Assembly: GCA_034698045.1 (NCBI GenBank)
Contig: JAQGAU010000267.1
Span: 1 to 32,539, forward strand
Source: Paramacrobiotus richtersi
Taxonomy: Eukaryota > Tardigrada > Eutardigrada > Parachela > Macrobiotidae
Reading direction: 5' to 3'
DNA: 32,539 nucleotides
Shown here: piece after piece, positions 21,163 to 31,463 of the stretch
Layout of the letters: each line of letters opens with the position of its first letter
Position numbering within the stretch: position 1 is the first letter of the stretch
Translations under genes and position numbers: made by a program
The notes under the pieces: generated by a model
Told to the model about the DNA's origin: nothing
What the model saw: only the letters and a program-made list of their open reading frames with translations
The model's database searches: none

Positions 21163-22090
21163 TTACGCTTCCACATGTGAGCCCTGTCTCTCTATCATCA
21201 GTTTTACGCGACCAGACCAGGATTCTAAGGAATTCCGAATTATGTCGATATTTAAAGCGTTCCACGCCCGCGTCATAATTCGCTTTAAACCAGGCAGGCC
21301 GGTTGCATGGTGTCCGGACAATTGTCTCTTGAAAATTCCGTTTATCGCAAAATCCACCGGCGCCAGGTCAGGACTATTGCCAGGCCAGTCTTCCTTCGGA
21401 ATAAAATTGGAATGATTGTTTCGCAGCCAATTCTGGGTTTTATTGGACGCGTGAGCGGAGTCCTGGTGGAGGACGACGTACTCTTCTTCCCCCGGATAAA
21501 GCCTTGGGAGATCTTCTTTAATAACCGGCGTGAGGACTTTTTCAATATAGTAGTCTGAATTGATTTTGGCACCCGGTTCAACAAATCGAAGCTTGGTGAC
21601 GCCACGGTAACAAATTCCACCCACGAACATGACTCCCTCAGGATGAGATTTTTCCGTAAACTTCTTCCACGCATCAGGTGTGCGGCTCCCCCGCATCTCG
21701 TAGTAAATCCGTTTCTCCCCGTTGGCGTGGTTCACATACACCCAGTGTCATGTATCCGAGCGCATAGTTTATTATGCAGCTCGGGAGCTGCGCGATAGCA
21801 GACTGAACGTATACATAGATACAACATAGGTACAGTCATTTGGCTGTTGCCAAGAGTACACTATAAACATTCATCAAGTGCACGAGAATACTTCCATACG
21901 TCACACCCAGGCTTCGTCTAAAGTTAAGACGTACCTGACTTTTCGGGGTCCAAGATAAGATAACAAGCGCGGACCGCGCTCGAGTCTTTGGGCGTTCTTT
22001 TAACGACTTTTCGATTTTTCTGCCTGCAAGGCCTTCCGCACTCAAAGCCAGCACGGCTGCCTTCTTCCTCGGAGTAGATGGCGTGACCAT
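21163..22090 (-). pseudogene. mariner-type transposase pseudogene
   Basis: The reading starts at ATG 22090 with an N-terminal helix-turn-helix beginning (TPRKKAAVLALSAEGLAG). It then drops into another frame before the first catalytic block, LTLDEAWV (Asp at about 21916-21918). The 160-bp LTR plus its duplicated target interrupts the gene right after that block. The C-terminal part (from 21741 to the stop at 21163) continues with GEKRIYYEMRGS, VGGICYRGVTKL, HQDSAHAS (second Asp at 21460-21462) and SPDLAPVDF (third Asp at 21352-21354). The second and third Asp are separated by 35 residues. Only about 57 codons lie between the ATG and the first catalytic block, so most of the DNA-binding region is deleted. 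The family resembles D-D-37-D-like mariners of nematodes and arthropods. Confidence 0.9.
21746..21905 (-). mobile_element. solo LTR nested in the mariner element
   Basis: The 160-bp insertion begins TGTCATGT and ends ACGTCACA (TG...CA ends, imperfectly inverted). It is flanked by the 5-bp direct repeat CCCAG (21741-21745 and 21906-21910). On the minus strand it carries AATAAA (at 21768-21773) near its 3' end, preceded by a small hairpin (GCAGCTC / GAGCTGC), as expected of the R region of an LTR retrotransposon. No internal retroelement sequence is present, so it is a solo LTR left by recombination. Because ACA precedes CCCAG at both edges, an 8-bp duplication is formally possible. Confidence 0.82.
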
Positions 22091-22203
22091 TTTTGCAGCA
22101 GAGTTAACAAAACAAGTTTTTCACCACACTAGAATAAATTTCTGACAAAATACAAAAACAGGCGGGCGGATAACCATACAGGGACGTCCGCAGCAGATTT
22201 AAT

Positions 22204-22236
22204 AAAAAAGTGGGACAATGCGGCGTAATCGGTCTG
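22204..22236 (-). repeat. right terminal inverted repeat of the mariner element
   Basis: Exact inverse of 21085-21117, followed by TA at 22237-22238. Confidence 0.95.
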
Positions 22237-22672
22237 TAATGCACTAAACCGTGGGTGAAGTTGAGTTGAGTTTGTCGGTTGTCCTGTTCTTTCTAATCGT
22301 AATTCCTATTAAATCTCCACAAAAACGGTAATTAACTAGCCTAATTTCTTTATCGCGGATGCATTAACAAAGACAAACTACATTTCCTTTGAGCTGCTGT
22401 ACATAAAGCAAGCACTGATTCGTCTGAAGCCATGTTGTATAGTATCGTGTCGACAAAGTTGCTTGTTGTATACAGGTGACAGCGAACTTCTCACAACCAA
22501 ATTGCATAGATGCTTAATTCAACAACTATCGACATATAAAACTTACAAGCTCACAAGTGTCAGATGAAATACTAGTGGTGACGTGAACTGATAAAAACGA
22601 ATAGTTTTACATGTTGCGATCAAAGCGAAAGTCAGAAGTCTGTTTGGTAACGGTCGCCGAAACCGTTGCTGC
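22237..22672. other. spacer and 3' region of the short Mondo paralog
   Basis: No coding feature is visible. The right-hand part must include the 3' untranslated region of the minus-strand gene ending at 22673. Confidence 0.4.
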
Positions 22673-24810
22673 TCAAGAGTCACTGCTGTCTACAGGATTA
22701 CCATAACCGCAGTCCATGGGGGAAGAGCCAGAGCCTTCCGAAGTCATTGTTATCCAATACACTTCGCCGGGTAATTGACTGGAATCGGTATGGATGCTGG
22801 TGTTCAAGCATATCTTGACCAGTGAATCCCATACAACTGAGGACAAAGCATATTGTACACGAATACTGAATGACCTTTCTTACAAAGTTTTCTTACGCGG
22901 TCTCAGCTCTGCCAAAGTGCATTGTTCAGTGGCCCATCTGGCGACTTCATGGCTCATTTCGTCCACGGTACCACTTCGCACGCTGGAAGTGTACGAATCC
23001 AAAAGAGGGCGGATGATTAAGCTGAACTATAGATAATTGAATGCAAGTTTAATTTGCAGTCTGGCTCCAGATTTTTTCAGTTTTTAGATAATCGTATCAG
23101 CTCATATCTGTCCAGAGTATACCATGCAGTATTTCCAGTTCTCTCCAGCGCGCGTCTTGGTGTACTTGTCCAGCATCGCTTTCATCCGTTCTTTCTTCAC
23201 ACGATCACCAACCGGAATACCACTCAACGGCTGCTGCATGTATACACTAGACACATTTTTTGGTTACTACAGGACCAACAACTTTTCAACACGTTCCGGT
23301 ACTTTTTCGTATGATACAAGCTCTTAATCTGCAATTTAAGTGCATCGGTCTCCGCTTGCATTTCCTTCCTTTCCTGCTTCAGTCGCATAATATGCTGGAC
23401 AGTTCCCTCTAGTACTGCGCGTTGACAGAACCTTTTCGTAGGATGAGGTCGCGGTATCAGTTTTCGAAGATCACTCATGAGTCGGTAAGTTTTGTCCCTA
23501 GTCGTTGGTTTCTTCATTACGGGCTAAAATATGAAAATAATGTTGATATCACCGATCGTAAGAGTTAAAGAGCGTAATGTCACGAAAGCTATTGTATGCA
23601 TTACATACTTCAGCTGGAATACTTATAGAGTGTTCACTGGCTGTCGGCTCCCTGTGTGCCGGACTGTTCAACAGATCCACAAAAATTGAAATATCGATAC
23701 CCATAATATCTGAACCATCCGTGATCATTTCATCTGTGAGATTTCCGAAATCCAAACCCGTGGCCTACAGAGTACAGGTGCACATTAACTGCCGGCTTGC
23801 AGCACCTTAGTGGCAAATATAACCGATCTACGGTAGGCATGCGGATTACGTTTACGTACTCGTTCGCGATAAAATCGCCGACAACGGCGGTACTCGATGG
23901 CGATCATGTTATGACGTCGCTGCCAACATGCCCAATCCGCTACGGGAGTTTCGCTAGTTTTCCGGGTTTCAAACCTGTTCCCTTCGTTCGCAAACGGAGC
24001 CATCAATGGATGCTGTTGCTTGATATCTAAATGATTCCAAAAATTAGGTCTTATTTTACGGTATTGCTGAACCGATTTTTGCTATCTACACTCTGTAAAT
24101 AAATAAATAATCAGACAGACACGCTAACTCTTACACTGCATGTGCCAAACGCGCCAAAGCAGATTATTCAAGCGGACTTTAACGCTGCAGCGTAGTTGTA
24201 GTCCTTTGAAGTTATTCCAGTTGGGCGTTGTCAGCTTTGTCCTGCAACACTGACATTCTTCCTAACATGAGCGCTCTGCTTGTTCTGTTATTGCTGCTGA
24301 TCATGCATACACGGCACTGCAACTCTGTAGACGTAATGTACATACTCTTATCAAATTTCCAGGCAAGTTTTCATACAAATACCTCTTAGATAAGGTCATG
24401 TTCTGGAGAAGGCTGGTGATGCCGTAGGCATCATCTTTAGGGTGTGATGTATGAGGCGCACGCGAGGACTCATCCATGCTGAACATCTGATATTCTTCGT
24501 CCGTCATTCCTTCCAAGGGTTTCGTGCAAGGTCCTTTATCATCGTCATGAATATGGCTGCTCATAAAATGACCAGAATAAACACGATTCTTTTGTTGTTC
24601 GCGGTCCACTGCGTCCAGTTCTGTTAGGGACGCCGTTGATGATGAAGTAGAAAAGGGCAGACCTCGAATAGCGACGCGGGGATTCCCGCTCAGTTGTTTG
24701 GCGTGCTCGCTGGCTGGGAAAGGCAAGTCCGCACCGATGCCGATAAAATCGACAGGCCTTTGCATCGTTCGCCAATGTTCGGAAGACATCGAAGCACTGA
24801 CTGCTGTCAT
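22673..24810 (-). CDS. Mondo-family bHLH-ZIP factor, short paralog (498 aa)
   Basis: Minus-strand coding exons: 24383-24810, 24135-24241, 23860-24026, 23609-23764, 23303-23523, 23123-23246, 22897-23026 and 22673-22836. All phases agree. Mondo proteins (MondoA/ChREBP, worm MML-1) sense glucose phosphates and pair with Mlx. Seen here: SGHFM (79-83), SLLQNMTLSKR, PNWNNFKGLQLR and LNNLLWRVWHMQYIK (Mondo conserved regions), and WQRRHNMIAIEYRRCRRFYR. A short acidic stretch, DISIFVDLLNSP, follows. The HLH and zipper (about 287-360) contain LIPRPHPTKRF and VQHIMRLKQER. The C-terminal dimerisation domain has NWKYC, FSLIIRPLLDSY and LNTSIHTD. The Glu and Arg pair that read the E-box are not present in the basic region. 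Compared with the neighbour at 26497-29544 it lacks the long middle region. An in-frame TAG upstream of the ATG fixes the start. The donor of exon 3 was chosen by phase and is the least certain. Confidence 0.88.
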
Positions 24811-25090
24811 TGTGCAAGGGTGTTTGAGCTACGATATAGGAACAATCTGGTACCATAAAAGACAGGGCATATCTGAAAAAGGAACTGTCGTGTATCGTTA
24901 CAGTTTACAAAGTACATTAATCGGAAACGAAAGGTCGGCGTTGTCTTGCGCGTCTTACGTTAACATAGGTTAGGTTGAAAACAACTCAACTGCAAATGAT
25001 TCATAATCCTATTAAATCATATTTAGGTACCGTTATCCGTAATCCCTTCCCACAGTTTTCACCGGTTTCATGCGTTACCTGAAAACGTAC
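24811..25090 (-). other. 5' leader and first intron of the short Mondo paralog
   Basis: A strong acceptor (cctttttcag) lies about 70 nt upstream of the ATG on the minus strand, and a conserved donor (CAG|gtacgt) ends an exon at 25091. The start codon therefore probably sits in the second exon of the transcript, with an intron of roughly 200 nt. Confidence 0.5.
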
Positions 25091-25500
25091 CTGATACAGA
25101 AGTAAAATTGATGTGATTTCCTCGGATGATAAATAGTAACATGAACACAAAGCGTGTTTCTTTCGGATCGTAATTACTGCCAAGATTTCATCCAGTTACC
25201 ATACTACCGTGCAAGGTGGAGTGCATCAGAAGCAACAACTTTTAGACACGCGTCTTAACGGACCATTGACATTTAACATGTGACAGTTTACTTTAGATAG
25301 TAACGGTTCAGAAAAGCCGCATATCGCAAGTGTAATTAATGGAATGTTTTTGCTCACATGGAAATTTTTGCTTGTTACTGCAAACTCTCGCGCACTGACA
25401 GTTCACGCGAACAGTTACAAAGAATAGAACAGATGTAAAATCATGCTTCGCCGGACGAATATCACGCTCTTAGCTGAAGGCACTTTCGTTACATATTGTT
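25091..25500 (-). other. duplicated upstream exon/promoter block, copy of 30031-30420
   Basis: This block resembles the one upstream of the long Mondo paralog. Both have the exon end with (G/A)ACAGAA and the donor tail gttttcag, AATGTGATT.CCTC.GAT, a TGCAAG.TGGA.TGCA core and ATCACG(C/T)TC..GCT.AAGGCACTT at the far end. It shows that the tandem duplication included upstream untranslated exons and probably the promoter. No ORF is shared between the two copies. Confidence 0.5.
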
Positions 25501-25797
25501 AACCTGCACCACTGCGACAGCATACTCGTACAATTTCCCCGGAATGAATATTACCAGTATGTACTTCTAATAAAGTGATTGGCAATAACAATCAATAAAC
25601 TGACATCATTCCACAGAAACACGTCGAGCCAGCCGCCACTTTAGAAATATATGGCACATCATAAAAAAAATCTGGTGTAGAGAATAATTTTGACGTCCGA
25701 ATCATTTTTATGTAAATGATCGTGATACCGGTAACGATTATGCAGCGATGCTGACCACGGTCACCTTAAACGCGGAAACTCACGGTATGCACCCCGT

Positions 25798-26118
25798 CTA
25801 CCGCAGCGCAGTACTGCAGCGGAAGGACACCCGCTGTCCCAGAAGGCCGCACTTCGGTTGTTGTGGTGTTCCTTCTTTATTCAACAAGGACAAGAAGACA
25901 CTTAAACCGTTAAGCGCCAACCACTTGCAATAAGTCTTCACAATGCTTCTTTTGATAACTTCACCAAAAACTTGTTTAATGTTATCTGCTGTACTAAACT
26001 GGTATACCGAAAAGTGCACAGCACAGTCTGTATGTACAAGACTTCTGTCGCAGTTGTTGACATTCACTGAATCGCTGGCATCCGAAATCAAAGCAAAAAT
26101 GCAATAGAACTTTAACAC
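25798..26118 (-). other. Cys-containing minus-strand ORF, unassigned
   Basis: A 106-codon open frame contains six Cys and reads like protein in its first two thirds (SVNVNNCDRSLVHTDCAVHF, then KRSIVKTYCKWLALNG). It opens with GTG, not ATG, and I see no acceptor, so at best it is an internal or terminal exon of a small gene between the two Mondo copies. A shorter plus ORF overlaps it (25748-25933). No family recognised. Confidence 0.28.
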
Positions 26119-26205
26119 GGAAGCATGGTTGCCAGTGTAAAATTACTGCGGACATCAACAGAAAATAATTGCAGTTGCGATTCTTTCTGTTTTGGAATGG
26201 TGTGC

Positions 26206-26211
26206 TTTATT
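26206..26211 (-). terminator. candidate poly(A) signal of the long Mondo paralog
   Basis: AATAAA on the minus strand, 286 nt beyond the stop codon at 26497-26499. Confidence 0.35.
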
Positions 26212-26496
26212 GTTGTAACTGAAATGCTGCTTAACCTACAAAAAAATTACGAAAAAATCGTATGAGAATTCAACAGGTAATACAAGAGTGCATGAAAGTT
26301 GCAGGCAACACGAAACATAGCCCCGTAAACAAAACCGAAGTTAAGCGCTTCTGCAGACATTGGCCATGTAGACTAAACCCTTCACCAAAACTTTACATGC
26401 GCATGTGAAATACTAATGGCAAGTCGAAACAGCAAATACCTTTGCCCTTTTCTAACAAATCAAAATATACACATTTGACAAGGATGGCCGTTGCTA

Positions 26497-29400
26497 TTAA
26501 GAGCCGCTGCTGTTTTCCAGATTATCATAACTATAGCCCATAGCCATGGACGATGTAATGAAAGGACCAGGGCTTCCGGAAGCCATTTGCATCTGAAAAG
26601 CTTGTTGCATTTCGCCGGGCAATCGACTGGGATCGGTGTGGATGCTGGTGTTTAGGCAAATGTGGCGTAGTGAATCCCAAAGAACTACGTGACAATGCAC
26701 TCTTAGCGCAAAGAAAAACATGTACATCTGCACAGGGTTTTCTTACGCGATCTCAAGTGTGGCAAGTTACATTGTTCATTGGTCCATTTGGCGACTTCAA
26801 GGCTTATTTCTTCCACGGTACTACCTCGTACGCTGGATGTGTACGAATCCAGGAGAGGGCCGGTGATTGCGCTAAACTGTAGAATAAAAGGTTTTTCTTC
26901 AGTTTCGCTATATGGAATTAATTTTATCGTCATCAGCTGATATCTCTGAAGTCATACCATCCAGTATTTCCAGTTCTCTTCAGCGCGTTTCTTTGTATAC
27001 TCGTCCAGCATGGCTCTCATCCGTTCCTTCCTTACATGGTCACCGACAGGAATACCGCTCAACGGTTGTTGCTTGTATGTACTAAAACCAGTTGGTTACC
27101 ACAAGATGAGCAGCTTTTGATAACGTTTCGGTACTTTTTAGTATGGTCCAAGCTCGCAATCTGCATCTTAAGCATATCGGCTTCCGCCCGCATGTCTTTT
27201 ATTTCCTGCTCCAGTCGCTTAAAATGCTGGATCGTTCCGTTTAACAGAGCACGTTGGCTGAACCTTTTGGTAGGATGAGGTCGCGGTATTAAGCCTCGCA
27301 GTGTACCCATGAGTTTATAGATGTTCTGCATTGTTGGTGTCTTTTTCACACCTTTATCCTTTACGGACAGAACGAGTATAGAGCTTGCAGTATCGGCAAC
27401 ACTGCCAAGACGTAAGCTTTAAAAAACTGACGTAAGTCTTACTTTTGGACGAGTTCCGGAGGATCCGCTAGAAATTGAACTCCCGTCTATCCCAGGCCCC
27501 CTGACTGTGCCCAACGGGCGACCGGGGATGTGATTAACGTGCGGTGGGATGTCTTTTCCATCGCATATTGTGGATATGGGTGGAAGCCGCTCTTGAGGAT
27601 TTCCGAGAATATACTGAGCAGACCCACCCCATTGGTTAGTGCTCGGTTCGGTGGACTGTCCAGGATGATGAGCGGGTACTGGAATGTTAACAAATGCTGA
27701 TCCGTCGCGTGTTGCTGATTCATGACCATGCGGTTCCGGTGGCTGTTCCATGAAAGTTCCCTGAGCCGAAAGAACAGCAGGTACAATTTCTAAAGTGGGT
27801 TTATAATGTCCGGGTATACAGCGTGCACTGGGTAAGACATACTGCCTGTTGTGCTTCCCGTAAAATGCATGCGTCTAACTTACCGTTTGATACAGTCCGC
27901 CAAGTGGATGAAAATTGTCGTAACCGCCTGTTACGCAAGGAGTAGTCGCAACGTGAACCGCCGGTTCGATGGGGCGACCGGGCACCGCGACTGCGGGACT
28001 TTGTAACCACCGTAAAAATTCTGTAATATCCATGTCCATAATATTCGAGAGGTCCACATCTGCAATAGCTGACACATCGTCCATGGTGGCATCCGGAGGT
28101 AGAGGTTCCGGTTGGACGAAGGTAACCAAACTGGCAAACTACAGATTACAATTTGTCAGACGGTAACGCAGTTCTTTCTTCAGAACCCAGGCATTACCAA
28201 CGTGTCCGTAGTGAATCCTGGTAGAGAGTAAGGGTCTATCAGTCCAGCGTCATAGAATGCCACAGGCTGCGCTCTCCCGTACATGTGATTTTCTAATGTC
28301 ATACCCGTGACCTACAACGCACACGAATTCGCAAACTGCAGCAACTTAATCGTAAATACACGACCAATTTACAGTAGGACTAGGTATCGGCATGCGGACG
28401 CCTCTTATTCGTTCCCGATAAAACAGCCGACAACGACGGTACTCGATTGCGACCATGTTCTGACGCCGGTGCCAGTATTTCCAGTCCGCTACGGGAGATT
28501 CGGTAGTTTTACGGGTTTCGATCTTGTTTGCTTCGTTGGAGAACGGGGCAATCAAGGGATGCTTTCGCTTGACAACTAGATAACAAAAGCAGCAAAGACT
28601 CATAACCGTGCGATCCAGTGGCTCTTCTATGGCATACGCGGTAGAGTTGGCGAGGGAGTTCTTAATGTGCAGGTTACTCCAGCAGGTACAGTATAATCAA
28701 GCACTAGTCAGAACATCTCTTGCTACTAATTACTGAACTAAAATTTACAAAATTAATGTATTCTTTGATACAGTGTCATCTTATCTTGTTGTAGGATATT
28801 ACAGTGTTGCATCGACCTTCCCACGTCTCAAAGCCGCACTTACACTGGATGTGCCAAACACGCCACAGGACATTATTTAGACGGACTTTGATTCTGCTGC
28901 GTAGCTTCAGTCCTTTGAAGTTATTCCATTTGGGCGTCGTAAGCTTTGTTCTGTGAAATAAACTCTCCTTTTCAAGTTCATGTAATATTCTTTGCGAAAT
29001 AAATAGAATGAGCAGCTTTGATAATCATTTTTGGTACCATTTCACCGATTTCAGTGAGCCAGTTTACCACACTGCAGTAAATTAATTGCACGAAATACCT
29101 GTTGGATAAGGTCAGGTTTTCAAAGAGGCTACTGATTTCGTAGGCATCATCCTCCGGGTTGGAAGTAAGCGACGCACGTAAGGACTTATCCATGCCCAGC
29201 ATTTCACATTCTCCTTCGTCGTCCGTCATTCCCCCATCAGATTCGGCGTCCAGATGTTTATTATCATCGTACACATGGGTACTCATAAAATGCCCAGAAT
29301 AGATGCGCTTCTTGCCCGCTTCATGGTCCCCTGCATCCAGCTCCGTCAGGGAGGAAGTTGATGAGGATGTGGAAATGGGCAGACCTCGGATGGCGATACG

Positions 29401-29544
29401 GGGATTCCCGCTCAGCGCGCTGTCGCGCTCATGATCCCTGGCGTCAAGAAGAAAATGCGCACGGAAGACTTCCGATAAGTCTACCGGTTTTGGTGTCATT
29501 TGCCAAGGTTGCTCGAAGGGCATGGAAGCACTGACTGCTGTCAT
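26497..29544 (-). CDS. Mondo-family bHLH-ZIP factor, long paralog (702 aa)
   Basis: Minus-strand coding exons: 29099-29544, 28844-28950, 28373-28575, 28198-28311, 27884-28138, 27443-27760, 27135-27358, 26958-27081, 26747-26876 and 26497-26684. Every junction is in phase. N-terminal Mondo conserved regions: SGHFM (83-87), SSLFENLTLSNR (138-149), PKWNNFKGLKL (155-165), VRLNNVLWRVWHIQFVKRK and WHRRQNMVAIEYRRCRLFYR. In ChREBP/MondoA these regions hold export signals and 14-3-3 binding and restrain the protein in the cytosol. An acidic activation-like stretch (DVDLSNIMDMDITEFLRWL) follows, then a Pro/Ser/Gly linker (376-481). The HLH-zipper is at about 482-560 (LIPRPHPTKRF, IQHFKRLEQE). The dimerisation domain (560-690) has NWKYW, FSAITGPLLDSY and LNTSIHTDPSRLPGEM. 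The basic region lacks the Glu and paired Arg of functional bHLH proteins. The ATG is conserved with the short paralog, although the frame is open for 23 codons further upstream. Confidence 0.9.
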
Positions 29545-30030
29545 GGTGCTAGCTTTTTGAAAATCTGTGAACTGCAATACATTAGACGATCTGTTGCCGT
29601 AGTATACATACACTGATAACCGAATATTGTCGTGTATAATTAAATGAAATTTTTTGTTTCAACGTTTAAGTTTAGAAATCATGTGTGGCAACGCCCAGCT
29701 GATTACGAGCACTGTTCTCTGTCGTGCTGATTGGAATAAGTTTTTCATTTGAATGGATTGTTTTATGTATGTAGATATGACTACGACATCTGGATGAGCC
29801 AATAAATCACAAAAATCAAAATGAGACATTATGACACGAGAGCTTGACGTTAGCTCGCACATATGTATATTTTTAACATAATAATCTTCGCAAGTAGTAA
29901 TGATTTAATCGGCCGCAGCACAACGGAATTGAAATAAAAAACCAGACTTATCAGCACACTAATTACAGCATTTCTTTTTATAGTCCTTCGCATAGCTTCC
30001 GCTGTTTATTCCTTTCAGCTGAAAACTTAC
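29545..30030 (-). other. 5' leader and intron of the long Mondo paralog
   Basis: An acceptor-like tgtattgcag lies about 30 nt upstream of the ATG on the minus strand, and the nearest conserved donor is at 30030. A 67-codon ORF at 29659-29862 in between has no recognisable feature. Confidence 0.4.
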
Positions 30031-30420
30031 CCGAAACAGAAAAAAAATAATAATGTGATTCCTCAGATTATAATCCTTAACATAAATTCAAGGCATCATT
30101 CTTTCAGGCCGTGATGACGGCCGAAATTTGACAGTAACATCATAATACCATGCAAGCTGGATTGCAGTAAAATATACAGCTTTCCGTAAGCTTCTCAGCT
30201 GTCTGTGATTTACCAGCACCATAAAGATTAAATCACTGACACAGATAATAATCGAATAATAGCTGCTTCTGCCTGGAAGGAAGTCAGGTGTTTTTAATGC
30301 AGACTTTGGCGTACCAACAGCCAACACTGACACTTGCAAAGCATACAACAACTGCAACAAACATGCTGTATTTACGATCACGTTCATGCTAAAGGCACTT
30401 TGTGGCACATTTCTTATCCC
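30031..30420 (-). other. duplicated upstream exon/promoter block of the long Mondo paralog
   Basis: This is the counterpart of 25091-25500, ending in donor CGG|gtaagt and tail ttttcag. It contains a 106-codon minus ORF (30088-30408) that reads from an internal Met into a signal-peptide-like NVIVNTACLLQLLYALQVSV and a second hydrophobic stretch (YYSIIICVSDLIFMVLV). The matching place in the other copy has lost the ATG and carries stops, so the ORF is probably not a conserved protein. Confidence 0.45.
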
Positions 30421-31026
30421 AGCTGACTACAGCGTTTGCTCATGTTGAGTAATAAACGGCAGACTCACAAGTAAGCGTTAAGCATGCATGTTTACAACTT
30501 CACATACACCGTACATCGGGCCGTCGACGCGCCAGTGGAACTCCACTTGCTGAACTGCAGTGCAGGCAAATACCGTCAAACAGGAACCGGCACATTTGTT
30601 CAAGAACCAGCGTTAGATGCCAATAATATCGGCAGTGCGTACGATCGATAAACACGCAGTGCACCGAACGACCTTGACGGCGGGACGATTTATTAGCTTG
30701 TTTTGATGGCTTTACCAGGAAAGCGTTATAAACCTGACATACTGCTAATAAAAGTATACGGTTCTGTTCTTCGTGATGTCTGTTTACACAACGAAATTAT
30801 GCCGCTGTGTGATGACCGATAACACTCCTGTTGTATTTACCTGCAGTGTACTTGTATAAGAATGGTAACAGGGTTATTGTTAAACGCAAGAAATAAGCAG
30901 GCTGCAGCCAGTGGCACACACAACAGGGCAAAACCGTGCTTTTAAAGCAAAAGAAAGCGAAGCTGTGGTACACAATGCACAATAAACAAACATGGGTGCA
31001 CAGTTTTATAACGTCTGGAATGTTCT
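30421..31026. other. spacer between the Mondo pair and the receptor gene
   Basis: I see no gene. One 61-codon minus ORF at 30797-30982 is hydrophobic but has no ordered features. The promoter of the long Mondo paralog probably lies in the left part. Confidence 0.35.
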
Positions 31027-31205
31027 ACCATAAAAACGATAAACGAGAATATACAACCAACTACCAACAAGAACAGCATTGAACGGATGGAGGCAATGCC
31101 GACAGGAGGCGCTTGCGGTGTCCATTAGTTCTTTCGTTCTCGTACTTTTTGTACGTTGTAAGTAATGGTCTTATGGACAGAGGCCTCTCGTTGTATGATC
31201 CAGTA
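31027..31205 (-). pseudogene. broken duplicate of the last exon of the receptor gene
   Basis: This stretch matches 31483-31665, the terminal exon of the ionotropic receptor. The minus strand reads WIIQREASVHKTITYNVQKV, then RERKN, then a stop at 31125-31127 where the intact exon has Gln (CAA to TAA). Beyond the stop the frame continues as WTPQAPPVGIASIRSMLFLL and a last membrane-like segment. The acceptor found upstream of the intact exon is not preserved. The copy lacks the other exons, so it is a partial local duplication that has decayed. Confidence 0.8.
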
Positions 31206-31463
31206 TAAACAAACAGACGAAGTACCGAACTCACTTACAGATACAGCGCAGTATTCAGGCTGTTCATACGTGCCATGGAGGAAACATAAGCGATACGTAC
31301 TTTCTTCCATGGCTTTCTTGTGTACGAGTGGTTAACCGTTAATCGGGCTTCTGCCAATAATAACCAAAAAAAGCCACGCACAACGCACAACGCAAACAGT
31401 GAAACGAAGCGGTGATTCGAAATTGAAATCGAATGAAACCAACACATGAGTGTAAACAGTTGA

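Larger units (their letters stand above)
21085..22236 (-). mobile_element. Tc1/mariner-type DNA transposon, inactive
   Basis: The 1152-bp element has perfect 33-bp terminal inverted repeats at 21085-21117 and 22204-22236 (outer end CAGACCGATTACGCC). They are flanked by TA on both sides (21083-21084, 22237-22238), the target duplication of this superfamily. The single gene is on the minus strand and is broken by deletion, frameshift and a nested LTR. Without the 165-bp LTR insertion the element would be about 987 bp, shorter than a usual full copy. Confidence 0.95.

Noticed and set aside
23765-23859. Extension of exon 3 of the short Mondo gene to a donor matching the long copy (CTACC|gtagat)
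   Set aside because: That donor leaves phase 1, whereas the next exon must enter in phase 0; the gtacgt donor at 23859 is stronger and in phase.
26685-26699. Longer version of the last exon of the long Mondo gene
   Set aside because: The acceptor gtag at 26685-26688 gives LLWDSL, matching LVWDSL in the short copy; the longer form would add five residues without a counterpart.
27487-27786. 99-codon minus ORF
   Set aside because: It is an out-of-frame reading over exon 6 of the long Mondo gene; only the other frame is phase-compatible with both neighbours.
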